DNA of 64,000 nucleotides from Benincasa hispida (Eukaryota; Streptophyta; Magnoliopsida; Cucurbitales; Cucurbitaceae), in NCBI RefSeq assembly GCF_009727055.1, contig NC_052354.1, positions 1,552,898 through 1,616,897 of the forward strand, read 5' to 3'. The notes below the pieces were generated by a model that ran no database searches, was not told the origin of the DNA, and saw only the letters and a list, made by a program, of their open reading frames with translations. Position 1 is the stretch's first letter, and every line of letters begins with the position of its first letter. The position numbers were made by a program, and so were the translations under genes. Positions 47,308 to 58,795 of this stretch are shown piece by piece.

Positions 47308-48285
47308 ATGAAAAAAGTAAGAAGCAGATTCAAAAACAATAATAGTATAGATAGTCATGAGAATACTATGATTGCATCTACATCTAACCAAATAGGTGAA
47401 GATCAACAATCTTCAACAAAATCTAAAGTTGGTTTAGAAGCTTCATCGTTTACAGGAGAAATTAGATCAACTACTAGTCATGAAAATTTTCTTAATAGAG
47501 GTAACATGTTTTTTATAATATATATTATTTGTTTTTGATTTGTTAGTAAATTACTTTATTTTCTTTCTTTTTACTTTAGAATCTTCTTTAAAGTAAGAAA
47601 AGTACGTGGTCCCACATGTAATCTCAAACTAGTTAAACTACCTCATGGGATTAGATTTGAAGTATCATGGAGGAAGAAACGACCCGTTGGAGATAATGTT
47701 GATATCTTTAAAAGCCAATGCACTATCTTAGCTAGACAAGTCAACTTTACTCCTTTACAAGTAAAAAGTTAGAGAGATATTGATACAATAAAAAAAAGAA
47801 AACTATTTGAGCTTACATTGGTATATGAAAAAATAATAATTTTCCCCCTTTAATTTACTTTCTACATAATTAGATTACAACTACCATTTTTTTGTAGGAA
47901 CGATTTAAAGTTGAAGATCATGAGGCTTCAGTATTGCTTTAAATTCACCGATCTTATAATAATTTGAGAGACAATTTAAAGAAAAAATAGTTGTACAAAT
48001 ATGATACAGCTGCAAAAGCTTTAGTAAATATTCCACCAGGAATTACAAGAGAAGATGCAGAATATCTTTCGAAGTTGTGGAAGTCAACTGAATATCAAGT
48101 TGTATTCTAATATCTTTTTCTTGTACATAAAAAAAAATTGTACTTATTGTAATTTTTCTATTGATGCTCATACTCTACTTTTGGAATATAGGAGATGTGT
48201 GAAAGAAACCAAAAGAACTGTTCTAAATTGAATGTATATCACACAGTGGTTCACAAAGTATACAACAAAGAGTTGAAAAATAGGT
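47308..48285 (+). pseudogene. plant transposase (Ptta/En/Spm, Transposase_24-like) remnant
   Basis: Starts MKKVRSRFKNNNS. After an intron-like break it reads VRGPTCNLKLVKLPHGIRFEVSW, then RPVGDN and 'ILARQVNFTPLQV'. Further on come 'RFKVEDHEASVLL' and 'PPGITREDAEYLSKLWKS'. This is the order seen in the En/Spm accessory transposase family. Stops occur at about 47770, 47940 and 47988. It probably belongs with the CACTA end at 34866, the two having been parted by the gypsy insertion. Confidence 0.7.
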
Positions 48286-48354
48286 AATTAGATGAAAAAT
48301 TACATAAAGTTCTTTTAATTTAGTCAATATAATATTAAAATATATAATATTTTA

Positions 48355-50135
48355 ATTAGATGAATGTTCAAGGCTTGAACGATGTGGCGCCACACACCTT
48401 CTCTTGGCCCGAGAGGTGTTCACACATAGTTGGACTATGTTGTATTGTTCATTAGATGAATCAGTGGTACTTAAGGAGTGAGATGTACTTACATGGGCAA
48501 AATGATAAATTGGCCTAGCTGTACTTACGAGCATCTGTAAAGGGTCTTCGTACTTATGATTGGTTATATTCGATGGACACAAAAATATATTTGTGGTAAG
48601 AAGAGTTCAGCTATGTCTTTAGTGGAATGCCTAGCAGTTAACGGATGGTGGATCTCGTGGCTAAAGAGTTTAGTTAGCTATTCATGTACTGTTGGAGCTT
48701 CGAGCGACAGGTCCATAAGGTCCCCTAGGTAGCTTGGATAAAGTCGAGAATGGTCAGTTTGAAATATTCAAATTGACAAGAGGGAGTTCGGTTATATATG
48801 TTAATTATATATGATATAATTGGCTAAATGTATGAGATACATTATTTTGGAGGAAATTAGATATAAATATGATTTATATCAAGTGGAGGAGAAATCACTA
48901 TAGTAGATATATGATATCAAACTATAGGATAAGAATATAATATGATTATATTCATTTATTAATTAAATTTGTTAATTATGTGATAATTAGCCGAAAACCT
49001 CTCCTCAATCATGCGTTAGTGGGAGAATCCTTATTCGGTTATCGTAACTAAATAATAAAATGAAAATTTGTTTCATTTTGCAAGGAGTTCGAAAAAATTG
49101 CTCATGGTGTGAAAACGTTTCGATCGCTTAGCTGAGAGCCTATACGATAGTCTAAACGATTACACACCTCGCGTCTAAATGATCACACGCAGTCTCTAAA
49201 ACGATCGCTCAGAGTCTCTAAACGATCGCTTAGCTTTTCTATATGATCACTTAGTGTGCCGTGTTTTCTAAACGATCGTTTACCTATTACTAGACGATTG
49301 CTTAGTAAAACCTACACGATCGTGTAGCTTTATCTAAATGATATGCATCCCTATTATACAATATCCTTCTCCCACTTGCTTATCGTTCTACACGATCAGC
49401 TTGTTTCTCCTTCCTCTACCAAATTCAACAAAGACCACTCTTTGGATTCTCACTCCAAGAATACGAAGTGCTCTAAGTGTTGGTGTCATCCCCGTTCCTG
49501 CTTGCTCGTGCTTATTCATGTTGCTGTTGTTCGTGTAGACAATCGTGTTGCCGTAGCCGACTGTTTTCTGGGCAATAAAGAACGTAGAGGTTGCTTCCGC
49601 TACATTGAGTTCGAAGTCAAGAGAGTCTTCAACTAGTATGTGAACTCAATCTTTTGTATTTTATTTGTGAAAGCATGTTATTAATTAGTGTTAAATCGCA
49701 TAACTGTGTATTAGATTGTGTGTGTGGTATTTCGGTCACAATGAAATCGAAAAGATCCGAACGCACTCACGGATGCTCTTCGTTAAGCATTCCTTCACTG
49801 AAAGCCTAGGAGTCACAAACGCGGGAAGCATATAGAGCAAAAGTATCATCTCATTCGAGAGATTATGCATCGAGGAGACATGATCATCACGCAGATAGCT
49901 TTAGAGCACAACGTTACTGATCCGTTAATAAAAGCCTTTATAACTAAGGTTTTTTAGGGTCACCTACAGAGTATGAGTCTAGTGGGAGTGTGTTTATGCA
50001 CTAGTTTATTGTTTGTGTAATTTGTATTTTGACTATATTGTACACTCCACTAGCTTTAGGTTAAGTGGAAGATTATTGTTGGGGTTGATGCCCTAAATCT
50101 CGTAGGGTCCTATAGTTTGTAAATGGTCTGACATC
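48355..50135 (+). mobile_element. deleted copia element: partial LTR, pol tail, start of second LTR
   Basis: 48355-49000 is a diverged, left-truncated relative of the LTR at 18261 (shared 'gaacgatgtggcgcc', 'ggtccataaggtcccc'). 49805-49965 encodes an RNase H tail (SHKRGKHIEQKYHLIREIMHRGD) with a stop near 49960. A purine tract (AAGTGGAAGATT) leads into a new LTR start TGTTGGGGTTGATGCCC at about 50086, which is cut off after some 50 bases. Gag, protease, integrase and most of the reverse transcriptase are gone. Confidence 0.75.
49112..49400. repeat. degenerate array of CGATCG-type palindromes
   Basis: About ten units spaced roughly 20-30 bases apart, built on TCTAAACGATCGCTTAG. Variants include ACGATTAC, ATGATCAC and ACGATCGT. 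The spacing is uneven, so it is a worn tandem array. It lies inside the copia LTR, ahead of the pol remnant. Confidence 0.7.
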
Positions 50136-50584
50136 TACCGACAAGTTCCAGTCATCCGCTGCCGCTCCTTCGCCCCATCCTAAGCGCTGTTGCCGTAGAG
50201 TCAGTGTCGTCATCGTCATTTTCTATAAGATTTTGTAAGTGTGTGGGGTTTTCGTTGAAAGCCAATCAAACTATTGATTCCGTTTCACACTTACCCATTA
50301 TGTTTAGATGTTCAGATTCAAGTTTCGGGGAGAATCTTGAGGTTTCCTGGTGTTTTCGGTGTGGGTGATTTAAGTTTGATCTCGTGGGTTTTCGTTAAGT
50401 TGTTGAAAAGCTTGTGGTTTAGGATTGGTGGTTTTGGAGACTGTGCTTAGATATTGAAATTTCATATTTGTTTGTTTGCTACTTTGTTTTGATTCGAGGT
50501 TTCGTTGGGCAAGGAAGAGATTAAGCTTGAGAGTTTCTAAAAGTTGCGATTAGAGGTAAGTAATTTTACTACTGAAACTGTCGT
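50136..50584. other. unassigned, less AT-rich stretch, perhaps an LTR fragment
   Basis: Phrases such as 'gtttcggggagaatcttgag' and 'agattaagcttgagag' are of the kind found in plant gypsy LTRs, but no partner lies in the window. No coding frame is supported. Confidence 0.3.
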
Positions 50585-51475
50585 CGTGCCAGACAATGAT
50601 TGTTATGTTCTTCATGTCATTGCAGCTGTATCTTACGCATCTAACAGTAACAGGTTGAAGAATCTACATCAACTGTGGATGCTAATATTTGTCCCACAAA
50701 TGCCTCTCAGGCTTCTAACAATGTCATTGCCGCCAGAGCTGCTACCTAGATTGCCTCCACAACTAACACATACGATTCATAAAGTAAGCACATAAGTCGG
50801 GTGAATCTAAACATCAACACAATTTATTCTTACGGTTTTAATTTTCACATCCACAGCTGTAGATATTGGCCAAAAGATCAAAATTAAGGTTTATATAAAG
50901 TCGCTGAAGCTGATCGACATTTGGCACCAGATCAACAAGTTGGGTGAGATTTTGATCAATATTTGGCATCAAATCAATAGGTTGGGCAATATAAAAAATA
51001 TTGGAAGCTGTGGAGGCAATCTCTGGGCAGCAACTTTGTGGCAAAAATGTTAGCGTCCACAACTGATGTAGTTGCTTCAACCTATTGATTGTTAGTTGCG
51101 TATAAGATACAACTACGACGACATGAAGAACCACGCTAGTAACAAAAATGATGGTGAGGCTGATATTGAAGTTTTCCATGAGGGAAAGAAACACGTAGAG
51201 ATGGGAGTGAAAAAAGAGAGGAGGAAAGGGACGAGAGAAATGAGTGAATGGGAGGGAATAGAAAAGCTTAGAAGTGAAGGAAAAGATTGTGGAAGATTAA
51301 ATAAAGAATTCAACTGCACATTTTTATGGGCATACAATCTTCCTTTTTGGCTTTGGCTCTTCGTCAACCCATTTATGGATAACATTGTTGAAGAGGGTGA
51401 AAAGAACATTAAGGTTGAGAGGCCTTTCTTCTTATAAATAGATGCAATAAGGCGAGATTTCATTTAGTGGCACAT
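50585..51475. repeat. hairpin repeat family, copy 1
   Basis: A left arm at about 50609-50735 and a right arm at about 51040-51131 are inverted copies ('cttcatgtcattgcagctg' versus 'catgaagaac'; 'ctgtggatgctaat' versus 'gttagcgtccacaactgatg'). The right part continues to 'gagatttcatttag' at about 51474, shared with copy 2. Open frames on either strand are unrecognised and not conserved between copies. Confidence 0.65.
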
Positions 51476-51479
51476 GAGT

Positions 51480-52233
51480 ATATTTCATTGTTTCAGTGAT
51501 GTATATGGCATCATTAGTAGGGGAAATTTTCATATTTTCTATTTGAAATAAAAATTCTCTGTCATCTCCCATTGTTCTTCTATCATTTCTCTACTCCCTC
51601 AAACTTCCCTCTTCTTCCTTTCCCCCTCCTCTTAACATATTTAAAAAAAAAAAAAAGAATAATTAACATAATTTTGATCAAGAATTAAAATATCCATCGA
51701 TATATTCATGAAGATATCTGTAAATCCAAAAGTTCAATATTGATAATTCATGGATATCTCCAACATCTATTATATATAAGTGCTTGTAAAATACAAAATA
51801 TATCATCTTTTTAGTCCAATATGAATGGAGATACTAATAGCAATATCTATAACTTAATGTGGGAGTAAAAATAATTTAATTATTAATCTATATAAAATTT
51901 ATTAAATTTCATGACTTTCAGAAATATCCATCTATATTGATATTTTTTTTAATCAATATATTCGTCGCTATACATATAAATTTAAAATTTCAATATCGAT
52001 ATTGATACCGATAATTTAATACTTGATTTTGATTTCATTTATTGTATACTTAGATGAAAAGGAAAAGTGAAAGAGATTAGAATTTGAAATGGTTTGAAGA
52101 CAAATGCACTTAAAAGAGAAAGAAGAGTGATGACCAACAACTAAAACCCTAACCCTAAAATATGAAGCTATGAAATTAATTGAAAACCCAATCCCTAAAA
52201 GTTGTCCCTACTAGTATTATTTGTGATTGTTGT
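51480..52233. repeat. AT-rich DNA with CGATATT-type dispersed repeat
   Basis: 51690-52020 is full of 'atccatcgatat', 'aatatcgatattgatacc' and similar; relatives lie at 59830-60120 and 62930-63170. 52135-52200 ('ccctaaaatatgaagctat') recurs at 60290-60350. No gene is seen. Confidence 0.5.
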
Positions 52234-52693
52234 TGTGAGAGTTTTTGAACCTAACTTAGATGGCCAAACAGAACACAAACAATCAACAGAAATAAATCGA
52301 AAGCAGTAAAGAACACCAAGATATATAGTGGTTCGACCAGTTTGGTCTACATCTACTTTGAGAACCAACTTGAATTAATTTATTAATGAGCAATAAAGAA
52401 ATTCTACAAATTACAGATAGTCAACAAATTCACCAATCTGTAATTTTAGTATCCACTGATACCAAAAGATCCGCACACAACGTTGCAGATCCGCACACAA
52501 TGTTGCAGATCTGCACACAACGTTGCCTTTGAAAACTGAGAACAACCCGCTGCAAAACAGCCCAAAACTGTGTGCTACCCGCCTCTGACCGGCGAACTAC
52601 CAAAACCAGATCTGCAGCAAACCCACGCTGAACCGGAACTGTCCGACCACTTGCTTGGAACCGGACTGCCCAGATCGATACGATCTATAACAC

Positions 52694-52731
52694 CTGTCTC
52701 TTATACACATCTAGATGTGTATAAGAGACAG
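52694..52731. other. Nextera mate-pair junction adapter, copy 1 (contaminant)
   Basis: CTGTCTCTTATACACATCT followed at once by its reverse complement: two Tn5 mosaic ends joined head to head, 38 bp, exactly the circularisation junction of Nextera mate-pair libraries. Its translation gives the well-known artefact peptide VSYTHLDVYKRQ. Confidence 0.97.
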
Positions 52732-52801
52732 CCTCTGACCGGCGAACTACCAAAACCAGATCTGCAGCAAACCCACGCTGAACCGGAAAACTGACCGATG
52801 C

Positions 52802-52839
52802 CTGTCTCTTATACACATCTAGATGTGTATAAGAGACAG
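52802..52839. other. Nextera mate-pair junction adapter, copy 2 (contaminant)
   Basis: Second exact 38-bp junction, 70 bp after the first. The sequence between the two is a piece of the LTR that also occurs on both sides. Confidence 0.97.
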
Positions 52840-53409
52840 ACTGTGTGCTACCCGCCTCTGACCGGCGAACTACCAAAACCAGATCTGCAGCAAACCCACG
52901 CTGAACCGGAACTGTCCGACCACTTGCTCGGAACCGGACTGCCCAGATCGATACGATCTTCAACTCGTCACCCACGCTTACGCCGCAGCTACTGTCTTCA
53001 ATCTCGCCGGAACCAAGACCACCTGTCTCTCTGACAAACTCGTCGTATGGAACTGAGCTACAAGCGGCTGCTTTCGTTTATAAGCCAACCAAGGGGCACG
53101 ATTTCGGTTTCAGCAAAAAACCTCAGGCAACTGCTTCGGTTTTTTCTTCTCAGGCGGTTGTTTTTCGGTTTTGTTTCTCGCTTGTGGCTGCCTTTCTCTC
53201 CTACTAAAAGAGTTACACGAAAATCCCCTAATTTTGGAGAAGAAAGGGATAATTACAAGAATGCCACTGCTCATTATTTACAAGAATGCCATTGGGCCTT
53301 TAAATTTCCAAAAAACCCAATAAAACCCACTTAAATACCTTGTTATTTTCTACAAGTCTCCCTCATAACAAGAATATTTAAGTGTCAAGCTGATTCTCCA
53401 ATATTTCTA

Positions 53410-56400
53410 TCATCTAGATTTAATATTCAGCCTATCTAATAGGTATTTGAATCTATGGGTTGGAAGAACCTTAGTTAACATATCTGACAAATTTTCAACT
53501 GTATGAACCTCGATCGGTTCAACATCTTTCTGGGCAACAACTTCTCTGATAAAATGAAATTTGACATCGATATGCTTAGACCGTTCGTGATGAGATGGAT
53601 TCTTCACAAGATGAATAGCACTCTGGCTATCACAACGGACGATAGGAATGAACTCCTGCGACAACAACTCACTAATTATTCTTTTCAACCACACTGCCTC
53701 TTTCATAGCTTCACCCACTGAAATATACCCTGAATCAGTAATAGACAAGGCAACAACTGACCGTAGAGCAACCTTCCAACTGACCACATTACCAAACAAA
53801 CGAAAAATGTGACCTGATAGAACCTTCTTTTGTCAAGGTCTGTAGCATAATCTGCATCTGTGAAGCCTTCCAACAGTGCTGATTTATCACAATCCCTGCT
53901 AAAACACAATGATATACTGGCACTACCTTTCAAATATCGAAGCACCCATTTAACTGCATTCCAATGCTCCTTCCTAGGATTTGACATAAACCTACTTATC
54001 ATACTCATAACATATCCCAAGTTAGGCCTAGTGCAAATCATCAAATACATAATACTTCCAACAACATTACAATAGGGAATATTAGCCATCTCTAACCTTT
54101 CTTGTTCAATAACAGAACACTGAGATAAAGAAAGCCTAAAATGAGATGCTACGGGTGTCGAAACTGCCTTACAACCAGACATATTATACTTCTCAAGTAG
54201 TTTATGCACATAACTCTCCTGCGAAATGGTCAACAAACCTTTCTCCCTATCTCTTTTCACATCTATGCCAAGGATCCTTTTCAGTTCACCTAAATCTTTC
54301 ATCTCAAATTCACTACTCAATCGTTTTTTGAGATCACAGATTTCAAAATAATCCTTAGACACTAGAATCATATCATCTACATACAAAAGTAGATAAGTAT
54401 ATGTACCTTTCTGAGATAGTTTCTAGTACACGCAGGCATCATAAGAGCTATTGTGAAACCCCTGCTTCAGAATAAAGGTGTCAAACCTGATATACCATTG
54501 TCTCGGCGATTGCTTCAGTCCATAGATGGATCTGACGACAAACCATGTCTTCCTTTCCTTTCACCTCAAAGCCCTTAGGTTGAGCCATGTAGATCACTTC
54601 CTCCAATTCACCATGAAGGAAAGCTGTGGTAACGTCCATCTGTTCAACAAACATATCAAAGTGAACAGTAATAGACAAAATTAATCGAATGGACGAATGC
54701 CTCACCACCAGAGAGAAAATCTCATGAAAGTCAACTCCCTTCTTTTGAGTGTAGCCCTTGGCTACCAGTCTAGCCTTATACCTAGGCTTGCTATCACCTC
54801 TTGTACTTGGCTTGATTTTATAAATCCATTTTTACTGAATGAGTTTCTGATTAGGAGGCTTTGGAACCAATGACCATGTCTGATTCTTTTGCAACGAGAA
54901 AAACTCTGCTTCCATAGCAGCTTTCCACTGTTCTTTCGAATCAGATACAATAGCCTCCTCAAAAGTAAGAGGCTCTGCTTCAATACTGTCAGCTGCACAA
55001 GTAAGAGCATAAGCAACTAAATCAGGATAACCATACCTCGTAGGAGCTTGCCTCACCCGTTGAGGCCTGTCACGTGTAAGCTGATAGTTCTGTAGGTCAC
55101 TGCCACTTGAGCTTTCTTCACCAAAAGCTCCCTCATCAATCAAAGTTCTCTGCAGTTGAGGCTGTCTACCATCAGAACTGGATGATTGATCATTGTAATC
55201 ACCTGAACTAACTGATGGTTGTGCTTTAGAATCAATTCTAACCTCTACCTCAACATGATCAACCGTTTGCTGTTTTTGCTGCTCTTTGACACAAAATGGC
55301 ATCTCGGTTTCATTAAAGGTCACATCTCTGCTGATAATGCATTTATTTCTGCCCTCTTCCAAGCACCAAAGTTTATATCCTTTAACACTCTGAGGATAGC
55401 CAATAAACATACATTTCAGTGCCCTCTTGTTCAACTTCCCTTCCTTAATGTGAGCATAAGCTGAACATCCAAACACTCTGAGATGATCCAAGCTTGGAGC
55501 TTTTCCTGTCCATATCTTCTGAGGAGTGTTTAGGCCTAAAGCGGAAGACGAACTCCTATTGATAAGATAACAAGCTATTTGGGCAGCTTCCCCCCAAAAT
55601 TTCAAGGATAATGAAACATTTATTAAGAGACATCTAGTACGCTCCATAATTGTTCTGTTAAACCTCTCAACTAAACCATTCTGCTGAGGAGTGTACGTAA
55701 CAGTGAAATGCCTCGTAATTCTCTCAGATTTGAAAAATTTATCAAATTTGTGATTCAAAAATTCTAAACCATTGTCTGTCCTCAGATATTTTACTTTCCT
55801 GCCTGTCTTGTTCTCAACCTACCTTTTCCATTCAAGAAATTTCCCAAAAGCTTCATCCTTTTGTTTTAGTGGATACATCCACACCTTTCTTGAAAAATCA
55901 TCAATGATTGATATAAAGTATCTTGAACCTCCCATAGAAGGTACCTTTGTAGGACCCCACAAATCTGAATGAATATAATCTAAAATCCCTTTAGTAGAAT
56001 GCTTCCATTTCCCAAACTTCACTCTGGTAGACTTTCCCATTATGCAATGTTCACAAAATGGGAGTTCAATGTCTTTAACTCCTCCAAGCAAACCTTGTTG
56101 TGAAAGAGCTTGTAGACCTCTTTCATTCACATGAGCCAATCTGTTATGCCATAACATAGATTTATCTGTTTCTTTCCCAGATGCAATAGCAGCACTACCT
56201 GAAACTGTAGTACCTTCCAACACATAAAGACCATTTCTCAAGGTCCTCTTTAGCTTGACCAAAGAACCCTTGATAACCTTCAGAACTCCATTCTCAGATT
56301 TATAAGAATAACTTGCTCTATCTAATTTGCCCAAAGAAATTAGATTTCGTTTAAGTTCTGGAACATACCTTACATTTGTAAGAATTCTGATCATACCATC

Positions 56401-57393
56401 ATGTGTTGCAATTCGAACTGACCCAATTCCTTTTACATCACAAGCACCATTATCACCAAGCAGAACTGACCCTCCATCATTTTCCTGAAAGTCAATCAAG
56501 AAATCCCGATTAGGAGTCATGTGAAACGTGCACCCTGAATCCATGATCCAAGCATTCTGAATGTCCTTGCTAGACACCATCCAAACCTCTACTGAATCAT
56601 ACCCATCAGTAATATTTGTTGCACTAGAATCCCCTGTATGCTTGCTACTTGATGCTTCCTTGCTCTTATTCAAAGGGCAATTCTTTCTAAAGTGTCCTTC
56701 TTTATGACATAGGAAACACTTTTTGCTTTTCCCCTTTGATTTCGACCTGGATCTCGACCCTTTTCCTTTTCCATTCTTTTTCTCATTTCTGCCTCTGGCC
56801 ATGAGTAACTCTCCATCCTTGCGTTCCTTTTTAATCTTGAGATTTCTTGTTCTCAAGGCATCTAACACTATATCCATGGACAATGAATCCTGTCCATATT
56901 TAATAGCTACCTTAACTTCTCGATACGATTCTGGCAAAGAATTTAGAAGAATAACTGCTTGAGTTTCATCCGACATCTTCTCACCGATGTTATTGAGATC
57001 AACTATAATCTTCTGAAACTCATCTAGGTTCTCTTTTAAGCCTTTACTTGAGTCCATTTTATATCCAAAAAAATTTTCCTTTAGATATAATTTATTTGGC
57101 AAGGACTTAGTCAAATAAAGACTTTCCAATTTTTTCCACAACTCTGTTGTAGTAGTGGCCTCATCTACTAGCCTAAGCATTCCATCTGACAGATACAGAA
57201 TTATTGTTGAATAGGCCATCTCATCCATATCCCTTTTTTCAGCTTCTGTAATTGTTGGTGGAAGGTTATCTTCGTCTAAGATTTTGGCTATCTTTTTTTG
57301 TACCAGAATAGCCTTAATCTTTTTCCTCCATAACCCGAAATCGCTTTTCCCATCAAATTTAACAACTTCGAACTGTATAGACATCGAAGCCAT
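53410..57393 (-). pseudogene. Tork/TNT1-like gag-pol polyprotein with few breaks
   Basis: Open from MASMSIQFEVVKFDG at 57393 for 524 codons: gag (GKSDFGLWRKKIKAIL), zinc knuckle CFLCHKEGHFRKNC, protease MDSGCTFHM, and integrase zinc finger (HNRLAHV...CEHCIMGK) into the catalytic core (DYIHSDLWGP). A single TAG at 55819-55821 interrupts it. The frame goes on through TPQQNGLVERFNRT and the reverse transcriptase start, then a TAA at 54834-54832, a frameshift near 54530, a stop near 54425, and YVDD at about 54380. A last frameshift lies near 53810, before RNase H (VRCDSQSAIHL, ending at 53410). Few changes separate it from an open frame, so it is younger than the other elements here. Confidence 0.9.
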
Positions 57394-57478
57394 TCGTCAA
57401 ACTAAATCCAACAAAAAAAAACCTGAACAAAGAATATGTCAGCACACACTACCGCACAACCTCTTTGGATAAACTGGA

Positions 57479-57490
57479 GCTCTGATACCA
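57479..57490 (-). other. primer binding site of the Tork element
   Basis: The minus strand reads TGGTATCAGAGC, two bases after the LTR's terminal CA, matching initiator tRNA-Met. Confidence 0.9.
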
Positions 57491-57492
57491 CT

Positions 57493-58296
57493 TGTGAGAG
57501 TTTTTGAACCTAACTTAGATGGCCAAACAGAACGCAAACAATCAGCAGAAATAAATCGAAAGCACTAAAGAACACCAAGATATATAGTGGTTCGACCACT
57601 TTGGTCTACATCCACTTTGAGAACCAGCTTGAATTAATTTATTAATGAGCAATAAAAGAATTTTATAAATTACAGACAATCAACAAATTCACCAATCTGT
57701 AATTTCAGTATCTACTGATACCGAGAGATCTGACACAACGTCGCCTCTGAAAACTGAGAACAACCCGCTGTAAAACAGCCCAAAACTATGTGCTACCCAC
57801 CTCTGACCGGTGAACCACCAAACTAGATCTGCAGCAAACCCACGCTGAACCGAAACTGTCCGACCACTTGCTCAGAACCGGACTGCCCAGATCGATACGA
57901 TCTCCAACCCGTCACCCACGCTCATGCCGCAGCTACTGCCTTCAATCTCGCCGGAACCGAGAACACCTGTCTCTCTGACAAAGTCGTCAGATGGAACTGA
58001 GCTACAAGCAACTGCTTTCGTCTACAAGCCAACCAAGGCACGATTTCGGCTTCAGCAAAAAACTTCAGGCGACTGCTTCGATTTTTTCTTCTTAGGCGAC
58101 TGTTTTCCGGTTTTGTTTCTCGCTTGCGGCTGCCTTTCTCTCCTGCTAAAGGAGTTACACGACAATCCTCTAATTTTGGAGAAGAAAGGGATAATTACAA
58201 GAATGCCACTGCTTATTATTTACAAGAATGTCATTGGGCCTTTAAATTTCCAAAAAACCCAATAAAACCCACTTAAATACCTTGTTATTTTCTACA
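57493..58296 (-). repeat. 5' LTR of the Tork element
   Basis: 804 bp, TG...CA on the minus strand. It contains a natural 'acacctgtctctctgaca' (about 57963-57980) that shares CCTGTCTCT with the Nextera mosaic end, which may have helped the misjoin seen in the partner LTR. Confidence 0.9.
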
Positions 58297-58644
58297 ATTT
58301 TTGCCATTCAATTGCATGAATATGAATTTTTTTCCTTTTTTTTTTCTTGCCCTTAATTATATTTAATATTCATTTATATATTTTAGATGTTGTTTTTTCT
58401 TTAAAGCCTTAATACTCTTTAATCTATAAATCATTATCTTTTGAATTTATTTATTTTTTAAGCTAATGTCATTGCTTTCCATTTAGCTATTTCTTTTTTC
58501 TACAATTGCAGACAAATATTAGGGCAGTATCTGGTAGATCCGAAAAACAAACCGAGGAATCATTTCACGACGGTCACAAATAATTAGCTTCATCAAAGTT
58601 CCATAATTAACTTTATAATATTTCTATGTATATTAATGGAATAT
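58297..58644. other. AT-rich intergenic DNA, no gene
   Basis: Short AT-driven frames only. A phrase at 58515-58590 ('ggtagatccgaaaaacaaac') is less AT-rich but has no recognisable role. Confidence 0.45.
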
Positions 58645-58795
58645 TGTACAACTAATCCATATTCCTTTCATACAATTTGAACAATTCAAATTATTCCAAA
58701 CTTTTGATCCTTATTTTAACCCATTAATGAGCTAGTAGGGGACCTAATGGATCTAGATCTAATGATTCGAGATCAATTAATTAAATAATTAGGAT
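58645..58795 (-). mobile_element. LTR fragment of the first copia family, reversed
   Basis: 'gagctagtaggggacctaat' and the preceding 'caatttgaacaattcaaatt' are the reverse complement of LTR wording at 19250-19325. Only about 150 bp remains and no other part of an element is next to it. Confidence 0.6.

Larger units (their letters stand above)
52234..53354 (-). repeat. 3' LTR of the Tork element, corrupted by adapter junctions
   Basis: Compared with the 804-bp partner, this copy is about 317 bp longer. The excess lies at 52560-52960, where the LTR phrase beginning 'cctctgaccggcgaactacc' occurs three times, separated by two adapter junctions. The remainder aligns simply with 57493-58296. Confidence 0.88.
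52234..58296 (-). mobile_element. Ty1/copia retrotransposon, Tork/TNT1-like, nearly complete
   Basis: On the minus strand the LTRs run TGTAGAAAATAACAAGG to CTCTCACA. The 5' LTR is 57493-58296 (804 bp) and the 3' LTR 52234-53354 (inflated by adapter-linked misassembly). A tRNA-Met primer site lies at 57479-57490 and a polypurine tract (TTATGAGGGAGACT) next to 53355. Gag to RNase H is present in order with only a handful of breaks. The bases beside the two LTRs do not form a 5-bp duplication. Confidence 0.9.

Noticed and set aside
50838..51194. 118-codon minus-strand frame beginning MFLSLMENFNIS
   Set aside because: It lies wholly inside the hairpin repeat and is broken in the other copies; no domain is recognised.
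52570..53034. Open frames on both strands carrying VSYTHLDVYKRQ
   Set aside because: The peptide is the translation of the sequencing adapter junction, and the remaining residues are LTR sequence.
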